Below are positions 36,369-47,919 of a DNA stretch of 64,000 bases, piece after piece; positions within the stretch are counted from its first letter, which is position 1, and every line of letters starts with the position of its first letter. The notes under the pieces were generated by a model that was not told the DNA's origin, ran no database searches, and saw only the letters and a program-made list of their open reading frames with translations. The DNA is from Rhipidocladum racemiflorum (taxonomy: Eukaryota; Streptophyta; Magnoliopsida; Poales; Poaceae), in NCBI GenBank assembly GCA_036346355.1, contig CM070570.1, positions 50,111,592-50,175,591 on the forward strand, read 5' to 3'. The position numbers and the translations under genes were made by a program.

Positions 36369-38048
36369 TGTGACACTACGGTATGATGTGACATTATAAA
36401 ATGTGAGATTAGAAAAATAAAACCTTTCGGCTTGAGGTTTACTCGCGTTTTGGGCCTTTTGAAGTGATGTGTCACCACGGAGTGTAGGAACCTTATAAAT
36501 GGTGCATGATGAGGTCAAAAATATTATGATATGTGGAATTAAGGTTAAAACCATAGGGTATGGAGGTTAATAGCGTTTCCGGGGTTTTGGGCCTTCCCGA
36601 GGGAGTTTGGGCCTAAAAGAGGGGGTTGTGGGCTTTGCTGGGATGGAGTAGGAGTCCATTTAGGACTAGGATTGGGTGTGGGGGCTGGTAAAAGGCCTCC
36701 CACCCCTGCCCCTTGCGCCCCATCAGCCCTTGGTGTGCCTCCCCCTTGTCCCCCAAGTGCCCTAGCCGCCACCCCCCTCTCCCTCCCCTCTTGTGCCGTG
36801 CGCCCCCACCTCCCTTGCCCCTTTGCTCTCCACCTCCCCACCACCTCTCCTCCACCCCTTGCTGCCATAGGGTGGCCTCTCCACCCCTGCACCTCGTGGA
36901 TCCATCCGTTGGAGCGAGGAGCGAGGAGCGAGGAACGTGGAGCGAGGAGCGAACCGGGAGGAGATCCATTCAGATTTCGTGCGTTGGGCAAAGGTATGAT
37001 CATGGGAATCCTTGGGATTGGTTTAGGTACTGTTCTAAGGGTGTTTATCAAGTTTTTAGATCAATTGGTGGTGCTGGATTTGAGCAATTTGGATTAGATC
37101 TAGATGTTGCCACGTTTCTGTTTTGGGACAGCATGAGCAGTCGACCTAGGGTTGGAGTTTTCGTCAATTTAGAATCCGAATCTGTCCGTACGGATGTTGA
37201 AGAAGTTGTAGATAATTTCATTATCTATCAGTGGACATAAAGCACGTTAAATTCCGATCAGCCGTTTGAAAGTTATGACTAATCCGGAGAGCCAATGAGT
37301 AAGTCCTACATCGTGATTCCATTCACCGCGGTGAACGGAAGCGAGGAGTAGGCACCCTCCATCTTCGGGATGGAAGGGGGGAGAGGGTGCACACCGACGG
37401 GTGTGTACTCAACCATACCGGTATGAGTTTCCAAGGAGACATGAGCATCGCATTACACTTTATACATATTGATGATGATGATAATATGTGACCATGAATG
37501 AGATGGTTTACATGATGTGAGATATTATTGCTATGTAATTGTTTATGTTTGTACCATTGCAATATACTTGCTGAGTGATGAACTCACGCTTGTGTTTATG
37601 TTGTTTTCTTTTAGGTACCATGAATCCGACATGCGGGAAGGGGAGCTAGTCACACGTCATCAATTAGCATCACACATTTAAACAATGACATGTTCCTTCC
37701 CTTATGGTTATGTTTAATTCATTGAACTAAGCTATGGTTTCGATGATTCGTTGGTCGTTATGAGTAATTGATTAGTCCATATTTGTCATGTGATGGATAG
37801 AATTTATATCCTTAGTGGTATGGTGGCTGTTTTTCCGTTTGATCATGTTATTGCTATCGTTCATTATGCCACATTGACATGTTATTATTGTTGTTGCTTC
37901 AATTCATGTTAAAACAAAGGAGATGCTGCCGAAATCTCGGTTTTAAGCATATGTACCTTTGCTGCAATTTATGTTTAAATGTGGTATTTAGATGTTGTGT
38001 AGCTTATGTTTGGTAGCATTCAGGCATAGTAAATGCCTGGGTGTTACA
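36369..38048 (+). repeat. Middle LTR of the tandem array (1680 bp)
   Basis: TGTGACACTACGG to GGGTGTTACA. It has a polypurine tract on its left and a primer-binding site (38051-38062) on its right, so it serves both neighbours. It is the short LTR type. It contains a GAGCGAG repeat (36911-36951), donor-like GGTATGA (36993-36999), the three-hairpin block (37318-37407) and an acceptor-like TTTTCTTTTAG (37604-37614). Confidence 0.92.
37318..37407 (+). promoter_or_regulatory. Three-hairpin block in the LTR (best-formed copy)
   Basis: Three adjacent inverted repeats. SL1 is TTCACCGCGGTGAA (37322-37335). SL2 has outer arms GCACCCTC (37352-37359) and GAGGGTGC (37383-37390) around an inner hairpin with arms TCCATC/GATGGA and loop TTCGG. 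SL3 is ACACC-GAC-GGGTGT (37391-37404). The block is in every sufficiently complete LTR of the family here, including Tekay, with changed loops but mostly intact stems. It probably lies in the transcribed leader. Function unknown. Confidence 0.6.
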
Positions 38049-40960
38049 GTTGGTATCAGAGCGGGCTGTAGGTCCTTGGAATGTGTATTTTTAGTATCAT
38101 GCTATAGGGTACAACTAAAATATGATGTGGAATAACTTAGAAACATGGCCTAGGTCTTAACTAAAATTTTGTCATAGGATAGCAACATTAAAACTTGCAA
38201 AAAGTGGTATAACTAATCTAAAATTTGACACACACTGGATGCACAGTAGGAAAGGGTATGGGAATCGTTTCTTTACGCTTAAATGTTGTATTTAAGCTTT
38301 GATGTTGAATGCTTCATTTGATAAAGCATGTTGCTATGTCTATGAGATAAATGATTGAATTGCTCTTGTTGTTGTGATAGAGTGGGGTTGTGGTACCGAA
38401 GGGTTTCGGTCACCTCTTTTTGTTCATAGTAAGGGTGAGGTTTGACGGTGTGGCCGGTTAGCGCCATCACCGAAGAACTATTAACCCCTGTAGGATAGGA
38501 AGTGCTTACCCTTTCTGTCGTAGATCGGGTAGTTGACTGGAGTCAAATAGAAGAGTTTGGTGGTGGATTCTTTCGGATGTTCTTTATCGTTCTGTGGTCA
38601 GTCTTTCTTGGTCTTCTTGGTTTTAGTGATGGAAACCAAAAGGAAAGTGTTTGGTATTGGTTTTTCGCGGATCGTTCCGTATGCGGTGTGTGGTTTTGTC
38701 TTCCTTGGTTGAAGACGAAGAACAGGAGTCTAGTGTTGCTCTTCTTTTGGGCGCCTTTCCAGTTTTGTTGCCTGTTGATTGCTTTATGGGGAACAAGCAT
38801 TCAATTTATTCCCGTGTTTGTCTTTCTCCGAGGTTAAAGGAGTTATTGCAGAGTTATGCCATACTTGGCTGTCAGGGCTGAAGTTCTGTGGCTTTGTAGT
38901 AGTAAGTGGTGTTTGATTTCGTCATTTTACTGGTTTAAGAAATCATATTTGAAAGCCCCTCTTGTTTCGTGAAAGTTTTAGGTTTAAGGTTAAGGTTTTA
39001 TTTGAAATGGATTACTTGATCGCTTGGTTTCCTTTAAGAAAATTGTCTTTTAACCATGTTCCTTTATGGCAGTCTTTGAGATTGAAAAGTGTTTTGGAGA
39101 ATTCCTTTTGTGTGACCAAGTTTGGGTTTGTCTCATTGCAATTTTGAGAGTCAAGTTTCCTTATGAATTTGGGTTAAGCTTTAAAACTAAAATGCTGCAA
39201 ACAAAGTAAGTAGTCTTTTGACTGAAATCGGTGGTCCCTAGTAAGAATTGCTGATTAGCATGTTATGTAGCATGTACCAATGTGGTTTTTGGGATGATGT
39301 ATTGTTAAGTTAAATTGTGAGTGGAGTCAATTCAATGTGATTAATATCTCTAGCTTGAGAATAAATAGACTACTAGTGTTGTAGTTTACTCTTAGCGAGA
39401 ATGTGTAAATGTGTTAATGTACATGCTTAGAATATGTTGCTTGGTTATAAAAATGCTTATGACCCCTGATAATGTTTAAAGCTTTAAACCTTGATGCATA
39501 GTTAAGACATTAAGATGATGTACACTGTTGTTATTGTTAAAGAAACTTTGTTGGTTGCTTAAAGTTGCTTTAATCTAAAGGATTATTAGAGAAATTTAAT
39601 CGTGTTACCTAGTGACTTTAATTTGGAAGTTGATTAGAGTTGTTATTTATGTTGTTGCAAACTACTAGTATATTTGGAAGTATGCAGTCGTGTTTCTAAA
39701 ATGCTAGTGTCGAGGCCAATTGGAAAGATATGGGTTTTGTTGTTTGATGATATTGCAAGAACTTTGTGCTGGTTTAACTTATTAAATTTAATTTAATAGT
39801 TGGAGTATGTTGTGTAGTGACAATTTTGTTGCAACCTATGTATAGGGTAGCTAAAAGTAAGGTTGTTGGTTAATGATTATGCCTCTTGTTTTTATTGATG
39901 ACTAAATAGTGGTGGTAACTGTTTAGGTTACTCGTTGGAAATCCATGGTTAAAATAGAGGAAAATTTTAACTTGTTGCGATGGAGTGAGCTTTGGATAAT
40001 TAACATGATGAATGGTTTTATCCTTGATGAAAGTATAACTTAGAGTCTCACTTACGAATTCTTTCCTGTGGAGATGATATTTACATGTTGAAGTCGTGTT
40101 TAACTGAATAAGGTTCGGTTGTTCGGACGTGAACATATAGGTGGTATAAAATTATAAGCTGATCTTGCTGAAAGATTTGTTGGAGTACTATGTTTCAAAT
40201 TTAGAATAAGATGTATTATGGTTCAGTGATCCGTGGGGATCATGTCAATATAGTCTTGGTTGGGTGCCTTTTTGATAAGCATCATAAACCCTTATTAAAA
40301 GTGTTGGGAATGGTAACTAGAGGAAGAATTTGTTGTGAAACTTTTGGTTGAATTGTGTTGGGGCTCCTCAGGGAGTAAATAGTGATTATTGAAGTCTTTT
40401 AATGGAAAGCGTAGTAGAGTACTAGAGATGGTTCTTTTTATGCTGAGCTTGTGTTTAAAAGCTTTTGGACTTGTTTGGTTGTTTGCCATTTTGGTTGAAG
40501 GGTTTTCGGTCAAGGTGTTCCATATCCTGTGTTTCAGAGTTTCCCCAAAACTCGTAGTGGTTGGTGTCGACCTTTGGTTTTGGCGAATTTGTTTAGTTCG
40601 TGTTGTGAGTTTGGATTTACATCCAAAAGTTTTTGAGTCGATCGCGCCCTATCGCGTTCGCACTGAATTATCTTTGGAATTAATTTTGAAGGGAAGCAGA
40701 TGGTCATAAAGGGTTGTGTTGGAAACTTTTGAGTTAAGCCCTTAATGTGTCACTCTATTTGGCTAGAGTTGGAGTCAATTGGAAAATGTGTCTGGTGTGC
40801 GGGTGTTTCACAAGTATGGATTTTGTATGAATGTTTCATAAGTGAATTCGGTTAGAGAAGAGTTTTCTTTTGGAATTGAGTTTCCCTCTCTTTGGATAAA
40901 ATTTATGGCAGTTGTTTGTGCAGATGTCTAACTTTGGAGTCAATGTTCTTGTCCAAAAAT
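38049..40960 (+). other. LARD E internal region, left part, no gag or pol
   Basis: Starts with an intact primer-binding site (38051-38062) and the shared leader, then the conserved-stem hairpin (38447-38471). The small DEEQESSVALLLGAF frame (within 38651-38881) and AT-rich sequence nearly identical to D follow. The SIRE element interrupts it at AAAAT (40956-40960); it resumes at 52308. Confidence 0.85.
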
Positions 40961-42368
40961 TGAAAGTGCATCTAGGCCCCTCATTTTATCTTGGTGATTA
41001 ATGATGACACAATTAGTGTGATCTAATGCTTCAACTAAGTTAATGCAGTTATCGAGATCACATCAATCTCGGAATAAGATTGGACCGTCATAAGCGCGTC
41101 AAATTTGAAAAGCGGCATCAAGACGAGGACTTGTAATTTTATATTGCCTTGAGTCTTAAGGATAGCCGTACTATTAAGAGGATGCGACGGAAAATCAATT
41201 TTAGGATGTGCATGTGCTCAACATCAAAATTTGCATTTAAACTAGCACTCAAAAAAAAAACATGCATTTTCCAAAAATCAGGAATCCAACCGAGCCAGTC
41301 AACTCGGAGTATCCGGACAAACAGTCCGGAGTATCCGGATTCAGTCCGGAGTCTCCGGACGTTTTAGCCGGAGTCTCCGGGTTAAGCCCCTCGGCCACTT
41401 TGGATTCCAGGTGTCCGGAGTATCCGGACATTTTGTCCGGAGTCTTCGGACAACCCGGAGTCTCCAGGTTGTTTGTCCGGACACTCCGGTCTGTTCGAAA
41501 AAGGGAATAACGGCTAGTTTTCAAAAGTGTATTTAAAGCCACTCCCTCTTCCCCAACGGCCAGGACTGCTCTTGAGCTCATTCATTGCAGCATTCAAGCC
41601 CTCTCCAACACTTCCAAAGTATTCAATAGAGCTCCTACTTCCTCCCTCCATTAGATTTGGTTGTTGATTCATTTTGGTGAGGAGAGGAAGAAGTAAAGTG
41701 CTAGGTGCATTCATTTCTAGTTGTTGAGCACTAGTTCATCCTTCAAGCGACTTCCGTGGTGTTATTACTCTTGGAGGTTGAAGGTCTCCTGGACGGCTAG
41801 GAGTCACCGGGAGCTACCAACGCGTGTGGTGAGCCCCGGTCGTTTGTGAAGGCGAGTCTCGCCTCCGAAAGGAAAGAGACAAGAAGTGAAGCCGGCGAGT
41901 GCATTTGTGCAACACCAGGAGGAAAGCGGGTTGAAAGAGACCCCGACTCAAGTGCGACCGAGCCAGCTCAACGGAGACGTAGGGTTCCCTTCAAGAACCC
42001 GAACTTCGGTGAAAAATCGTGTCTCTCTTATTCTCTCTTACTTCCTAGTCTTGCTTGTTAGGATTTGAATTTGTAAAGTTGGATCTAGCTCTTTGCTTAG
42101 CTTTAATTCAAATCCTTACTAGCAATTGTTCTAGGTTGTTCTTGCTATCCCTTTTAGTGGTTTATTGTGCCTGCTAGAGTAGTTTTATTTGCTCTCCCGA
42201 GCTAGCTAACCCGAGAGACTCGGACACAAGACCAGGACACTCGGACAAGCCGAGTATCGGACCAAAACACAGACTCCGGGTTGACCTGCTCGGCCTGTTT
42301 TAATTCCGCTGCGATTTTTTTTAATCCGCCTATTCACCCCCCTCTAGGCGACATCGTTGGTCCTTTCA
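40961..42368 (+). repeat. SIRE 5' LTR (1408 bp)
   Basis: TGAAAGTGCATCTAGGCCCC to GTCCTTTCA. It has a cluster of CCGGAGTNTCCGG palindromes (41300-41495), a TATA-like TATTTAAA (41530-41537) and a second, degraded palindrome cluster (42209-42290). Apart from these clusters it is almost identical to the 3' LTR. Confidence 0.95.
41530..41537 (+). promoter_or_regulatory. TATA-like box of SIRE 5' LTR
   Basis: TATTTAAA just downstream of the first palindrome cluster, the expected place of the U3/R boundary. The same sequence is in the 3' LTR near 51459-51466. Confidence 0.5.
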
Positions 42369-42370
42369 AT

Positions 42371-42382
42371 TGGTATAAGAGC
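42371..42382 (+). promoter_or_regulatory. SIRE primer-binding site (one mismatch)
   Basis: TGGTATAAGAGC, which differs by one base (C to A) from the initiator tRNA-Met site TGGTATCAGAGC used by the other elements here. It starts two bases after the 5' LTR. Confidence 0.85.
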
Positions 42383-42424
42383 CAAATCTCCTTTAGTTTG
42401 GCTTAACCGCTTGGAGAAACAAAG

Positions 42425-44641
42425 ATGTCGGACATAGAGAAAGTTACCGAAACCCATGCCCAAGACAAGGCCACGGGTTCCGGTATAGGGGTTGCAATTC
42501 CTTTAGATTATTCCTCTTTTGGAGTCTCAAACTCCTCATCTTATGTTTCCGTCTGCAAATGCAGTAGAGCGCCTCATTTCGATGGCACTCGCTATGCGGC
42601 ATGGAAACACAAGATGAAGATACATTTGAGATCACTTCACCCTTGCATTTGGAAGATTGTTGAAACAGGTTTCAAGCCTGCAAACCCCAACAATCTCACC
42701 TCCGAGGAAGACAAAGCTCAACACTTCAACGACTTGGCCGTCAATGCCTTGTTCAATGCTTTGAGCGACTCCGAGTTCAACCGGGTCGATGGCCTTGACA
42801 ATGCCAAGGATATATGGGAGAGATTGATGGTATCTCATGAAGGCGTATCAAGTGTTCGTGAATCCAAGATCGAGCTTATCATTGGAGAATTAAGGCGATT
42901 CACTTTGGAAGAAGGAGAGTGCTACAACAAGATGTTTGATCGCTTGATGGTACTAGTAAATCAAGCTAAAGGACTTGGAAGCACCGAGCTCACCGACAAA
43001 GCAATTGTCAAGATCATCCTTCGAGTGATCACCCCCACCAACCGCAACCTTGTACAACTCATCCGCGACCGGCCAAACTTCGACACCCTCACTCCTCATG
43101 ATGTGATTGGCCGGTTGATGACGGATGAGATGATGGTCAAAGAAGCGGAGGTAGTAGAAGAGCTCAAGTCCGGCAAGAAGAAGGGCATCGCCTTGAAGGC
43201 CGTCAAGGTGGCACAAGAAGCCGAAGAGAGCTCAAGCGATGAAGAAGAGTCGAGCGGCCCCTTGACTAATGAAGATATGGCCTTGCTCGTAAGAAGATTC
43301 AAATAGTTCTTGAAGAAGAAGGGCTACAAGCCGGGTAGTCATTCCAAGAGCTATGGTAACAAGTCAAGAGGGCGGCACTCAACAAGGAAGTGCTACGAGT
43401 GCGGAGAACCCGGTCACTTCATCGCCGATTGTCCGCACAAAGACAAGAAGGAAGACAAGTCCTACAAGAAGGACAAGTTCAAGAAGAAGGACAAAGACAA
43501 GAATAAGAAGTACAAGGGCAAGGGTCATGCATACATCGGCAAGGAGTGGAACTCCGACTCCGAGTCCGAGTCCGAATCCAACTCCGACAAAGAAGGAGGG
43601 CTTGCCACCGTCGCCATTGCTACACCGCCAACAAAGTCAAAGAGTCTCTTTGACAACCTAAGCGACGGCGAAGGAGATGCTCCAATTTGCCTCATGGCAA
43701 AGGGGCACAAGGTATCATCTAAGAGCCTCATTTCCTCTATTGTTGATTATGACTTAGATGATTGCGATAGCGATAACGATGAAGTAGCATTTAAGTCCAT
43801 GAATGACTTTGATATTGAAAAACTAGATTTGCTACTTAAAGACATTGAAAAATTGGAGGAAGTAGTAGAACAAAAGGAGGCTACTCTTGAGGCTCAAGAA
43901 GATCTCCTTATTTTTGAAAAGGAGAAGAATCTTGAGCTAGAGAAGAGCCTAGCTTTTGAAAAGAAAAAGAATGAGGACTTAGTCAAAAAATCAAATTTGA
44001 CCAAGAGTGAAGTGGTTAGTCTTGAGATCACCAATGCTTCACTCATAGAGCAACTTGCTCAAGCAATGGATGCTTGCAAGGCTCTTGAAGTGAAGCTTGT
44101 TGATCTCTCGAATAATGCTTCCACCTCAATTAACAACTCCAATGTTTCAATACCTTCAACTAGCAATGGATGCGCTAGATGTTATAATGTTGATGTTGCT
44201 ACTTGTGCTACTAACCGTGAGACTTTGAAAGTCTTGGCTCATGAGAATGAGAAGCTTAAGGGGATGCTTGAAGATGGACTTCAAAAGTCCTACAAGGCTA
44301 GCAAAGGTTTAGAAGAGTATCTCGGTAAGCGCCAAGGTAATCCTAAGAAGCATGGGCTTGGATATGTTCCGCCTAAGGGCAAAAAGAGCAACATCGTGGT
44401 TGCTCCTTTAAGCAAGCCGATTCATTTTGTGAAAGGCGAAGGAACATCCAAGCACAAGGCTCATTCCGAGTTCTTTGCTTCATATGTTCTTAAGAAGACT
44501 AACCTTGGACGTGTAGGTGCTTGTCACATTGGGCGTAAGCCAAAGGATGCTCCTTTTGTTCGCTCCATTTGGGTCCCAAAATCTCTAGTTGCTAATGTGC
44601 GTGGACCTAACCAAGTTTGGGTACCAAAGAGCAAAAACTAA
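42425..44641 (+). CDS. SIRE gag with one in-frame TAG
   Basis: Structural protein that forms the virus-like particle, 739 codons in a single frame from the ATG at 42425, 42 bp after the primer-binding site. An amber stop at 43304-43306 splits it after RRFK; the frame continues with FLKKKGYKPG. The N-terminal domain (FDGTRYAAWKHKMKIHL, about 59-75) is the Copia gag/UBN2 type. A zinc knuckle CYECGEPGHFIADC has C323, C326, H331 and C336. It is preceded and followed by Lys-rich stretches. Residues about 465-560 form a strong coiled coil (EKLEEVVEQKEATLEAQ onward). It ends in WVPKSKN. Suppression of the TAG or simple mutational decay are both possible; a clean single stop suggests recent decay. 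Confidence 0.92.
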
Positions 44642-44655
44642 ATATGTTTTTGTAG
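44641..44655 (+). promoter_or_regulatory. Possible 3' splice site before pol
   Basis: TATGTTTTTGTAG (44643-44655), a pyrimidine-rich tract ending in AG, lies between the gag stop (44639-44641) and the first sense codon of the pol frame (44656). Gag and pol are in different frames that do not overlap, and pol has no early ATG. A splice would join pol to an upstream exon. No donor is established. Confidence 0.4.
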
Positions 44656-47600
44656 GCCTATATCTCCGGTGGAACGAGTTGGATTTTGGATAGCGGTTGC
44701 ACGCACCACATGACCGGAGAAAAGGCAATGTTCGCACACTTGGATGAAAATGGATCAAATAGCGAAAGCATTGTCTTTGGAGACAATGGGAAGGGAGAAG
44801 TAATTGGTTTGGGTAAAATCTCTATCTCAAATGATTTTCACTTAAGTAATGTTTTACTTGTTGATTCATTAAGCTACAATTTGTTGTCCGTTGCACAATT
44901 GTGTGAAGCGGGTTACAATTGTTTGTTTAATGAAAAGGGTGTGGATGTCATTAAGAGGCTTGATGGTTCAATAGCCTTTAAAGGACGTTTAAAGGGTAAG
45001 CTCTATCTCGTAGACTTCAATACGGATAGACTTAATCTTGAAACGTGCTTAATGGCTAAATCTAGCATGGGTTGGCTTTGGCATCGCCGGTTAGCCCATG
45101 TTGGTATGAGGAATCTTCACAAACTCGTTAAAGGCAACCACATTCTTGGACTAACCAATGTTGTCTTTGAGAAAGATAGGATTTGTAGCGCTTGTCAAGC
45201 CGGCAAGCAAGTTGGCGCCTCCCATCCCGCCAAGAATGTGATGACGACCACAAGACCGTTGGAAATGCTTCATATGGATCTTTTTGGTCCGGTCGCCTAC
45301 ATAAGCATCGGGGGAAGTAAGTATGGTCTAGTAATTGTCGATGACTTTTCTCGTTTCACTTGGGTGTTTTTCTTACGTGACAAGGGAGAAGTCCAAGTGA
45401 CATTGAAGAAGTTCATGAGAAGAGCTCAAAACGAACTTGAAGTGAAGATCAAGAGAATCCGAAGCGACAACGACACCGAGTTCAAGAATATTGGTGTGGA
45501 GGAGTTTCTCGATGAAGAAGGAATCAAGCACGAATTCTCGGCTCCCTATTCTCCTCAACAAAATGGGGTGGCCGAGAGGAAGAATAGAACTCTCATCGAG
45601 ATGGCGCGGATGATGCTTGACGAGTACAAGGTTTCCGACAGTTTCTGGGCGGAAGCCATCAATACCGCATGCCACAGCACCAACCGCCTCTACCTCCACA
45701 AGATCTTGAAGAAAACGGCGTACGAGATGCTCACCGACAAGAAACCAAATGTATCCTACTTTAGAGTCTTTGGGAGTAAATGCTACATCCTCAACAAGAA
45801 AGCTAAGTCCTCTAAATTTGCTCCTAAAGTAGATGAAGGTTTCTTACTCGGTTATGGAACTAATGCTTATGCGTACCGAGTTTTCAACAATACCACCGGT
45901 GTCGTTGAAATCTCGCGTGACGTAACATTTGATGAGGCTAACGGTTCTCAAGTAGAACAAGTTGATCGTGCTGTAATTGACAGGGAAGAACCACCATGTG
46001 AAGCTATCAAGAAATTGGCAATTGGGGAGGTAAGACCTCAAATTTTGGAAACTCACCTGAGCACCCCAACCCGGAGTCTCCGGCCTGAAACGCGGAGTGT
46101 CCGGACTGGTCCGGAGTCTCCGGGTCCAATACCGGAGTCTCCGGATGGGGATGACTCAGGCGATATTCCCTCCTCGTCCAAGCAAGCTCAAGGTGGCTCT
46201 AATGCCACCCAAGATGATGAAAGCCCTATTCAAGCTTTGGACTCAACCGTACCTCATCCGAGAGTTCATCAAAGCATTCAAAGGGATCATCCAGTTGACA
46301 ACATACTTGGAGACATTAACAAGGGAGTATCCACTCGATCTCGAGTTGCAAATTTTTGTGAATTTTACTCGTTTGTTTCCTCTCTTGAACCTCTTAAAGT
46401 AGATGAAGCGCTTGAAGACCCAGATTGGGTGATGGCCATGCAAGAGGAGCTGAACAACTTCAAGCGCAATCAAGTCTGGGAGCTTGTCAAAAGACCCAAG
46501 CAAAACGTCATCGGTACTAAGTGGGTCTTCCGAAACAAGCAAGATGAAAACGGGATCGTGACAAGGAACAAAGCTCGTTTGGTTGCTCAAGGGTACACTC
46601 AAATCGAAGGTTTGGACTTCGATGAAACATATGCTCCAGTAGCTAGGCTTGAATCTATTAGAATATTACTTGCCTTTGCTACTCACCATGATTTCAAGCT
46701 ATATCAAATGGACGTTAAGAGCGCCTTCTTAAATGGACCACTCTCTGAGATGGTCTACGTTGAGCAACTACCCGGCTTTGAAGATCCAAAACACCCGGAC
46801 CACGTCTACTACCTACACAAAGCCCTTTATGGACTTAAGCAAGCACCGAGGGCTTGGTTCGAGTGTTTACGAGATTTCCTTCTCGGACAAGGTTTTGTAG
46901 TCGGAAAGGCCGACCCTACTCTCTTTACTAAGCATATTGATAATGATCTATTTGTATGCCAAATATATGTCGATGACATTATATTTGGATCTACTAATGA
47001 ACATTTGTGTAAAGAGTTTAGCAAGATTATGACCAAAAGGTTTGAGATGTCCATGATGGGAGAATTGAAGTTCTTCCTCGGATTTCAAGTCAAACAACTC
47101 AAGGAAGGAACTTTCATTTGTCAAACCAAGTACATCAAGGACATGCTCAAGAAGTTCGGAATGGAGGACGCCAAGCCTATAAAGACGCCTATGCAAGCCA
47201 ACGGGCATCTAGACCTCGACAAAGAAGGTAAACCGGTCATCCAAAAGGTATATCGTTCGATGATCGGTTCTCTCCTTTATCTTTGTGCATCTAGGCCCGA
47301 TATCATGCTTAGCGTTTGTATGTGTGCACGTTTTCAAGCCGCTCCAAAAGAGTGCCACATGGTGGCCATTAAGAGAATCTTGAGATATTTAGTGCACACT
47401 CCTCATTTCGGACTTTGGTATCCGAAAGGATCTTCTTTTGAACTTGTTGGCTATTCCGATGCGGATTATGCCGGTTGTAAAGTGGATAGGAAGAGTACCT
47501 CGGGGACTTGCCAATTCTTGGGTAGGTCCCTAGTCTCGTGGTCTTCCAAGAAACAAAACTCAGTAGCCCTATCCACTGCCGAAGCCGAATACATAGCTGC

Positions 47601-47919
47601 CGGGAGTTGTTGTGCCCAATTACTTTGGATGAGACAAACCTTGAGTGATTATGGCCTATCCTACAAAAGCGTTCCACTTTTGTGTGACAATGAGAGTGCC
47701 ATAAAAATTGCCAACAACCCTGTCCAACACTCCCGTACAAAACACATTGATATTCGCCATCATTTCCTAAGAGACCACGCAACCAAAGGCGAAATTGATA
47801 TCCAACATGTAAGTACAAATGATCAATTAGCCGATATTTTCACCAAGCCCCTTGACGAGAAAAGGTTCTGTGAATTGAGAAGTGGTCTAAATATTCTAGA
47901 TTCTCGTAACGTGGCTTGA
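44656..47919 (+). CDS. SIRE pol: protease, integrase, reverse transcriptase, RNase H
   Basis: One uninterrupted frame of about 1087 codons with Copia order. Residues are counted from the TTG at 44686. Protease site ILDSGC is at the start. Zinc-binding residues of the integrase N-terminus are H133, H138, C167 and C170. The integrase triad D198, D261 and E297 has 35 residues between the last two. The usual DNGTEF is DNDTEF here (G to D at 263). A linker (about 460-490) is encoded by the CCGGAGTCTCCGG repeats. RT has [16 protein letters not shown] and active site YVDD (761-764). RNase H starts at [10 protein letters not shown] and includes [10 protein letters not shown] and CDNESAI. The frame opens at 44656 without ATG and ends in TGA, so it is probably expressed as a fusion or from spliced RNA. 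Confidence 0.95.
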   Translation, partial: AYISGGTSWILDSGCTHHMTGEKAMFAHLDENGSNSESIVFGDNGKGEVIGLGKISISNDFHLSNVLLVDSLSYNLLSVAQLCEAGYNCLFNEKGVDVIKRLDGSIAFKGRLKGKLYLVDFNTDRLNLETCLMAKSSMGWLWHRRLAHVGMRNLHKLVKGNHILGLTNVVFEKDRICSACQAGKQVGASHPAKNVMTTTRPLEMLHMDLFGPVAYISIGGSKYGLVIVDDFSRFTWVFFLRDKGEVQVTLKKFMRRAQNELEVKIKRIRSDNDTEFKNIGVEEFLDEEGIKHEFSAPYSPQQNGVAERKNRTLIEMARMMLDEYKVSDSFWAEAINTACHSTNRLYLHKILKKTAYEMLTDKKPNVSYFRVFGSKCYILNKKAKSSKFAPKVDEGFLLGYGTNAYAYRVFNNTTGVVEISRDVTFDEANGSQVEQVDRAVIDREEPPCEAIKKLAIGEVRPQILETHLSTPTRSLRPETRSVRTGPESPGPIPESPDGDDSGDIPSSSKQAQGGSNATQDDESPIQALDSTVPHPRVHQSIQRDHPVDNILGDINKGVSTRSRVANFCEFYSFVSSLEPLKVDEALEDPDWVMAMQEELNNFKRNQVWELVKRPKQNVIGTKWVFRNKQDENGIVTRNKARLVAQGYTQIEGLDFDETYAPVARLESIRILLAFATHHDFKLYQMDVKSAFLNGPLSEMVYVEQLPGFEDPKHPDHVYYLHKALYGLKQAPRAWFECLRDFLLGQGFVVGKADPTLFTKHIDNDLFVCQIYVDDIIFGSTNEHLCKEFSKIMTKRFEMSMMGELKFFLGFQVKQLKEGTFICQTKYIKDMLKKFGMEDAKPIKTPMQANGHLDLDKEGKPVIQKVYRSMIGSLLYLCASRPDIMLSVCMCARFQAAPKECHMVAIKRILRYLVHTPHFGLWYPKGSSFELVGYSDADYAGCKVDRKSTSGTCQFLGRSLVSWSSKKQNSVALSTAEAEYIAAGSCCAQLLWMRQTLSDYGLSYKSVPLLCDNESAIKIANNPVQHSRTKHIDIRHHFLRDHATKGEIDIQHVSTNDQLADIFTKPLDEKRFCELRSGLNILDSRNVA

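Noticed and set aside
35936..36478. 180-codon minus-strand frame, also at 53155-53697
   Set aside because: It runs antisense across the internal/LTR boundary. It occurs twice only because D and E are duplicates and has no domain pattern.
36713..37240. Long proline- and serine-rich frames in the LTRs (also 22860-23401, 25440-25916, 53792-54345)
   Set aside because: They come from the C-rich/G-rich LTR stretch, change frame between copies and occur on both strands.
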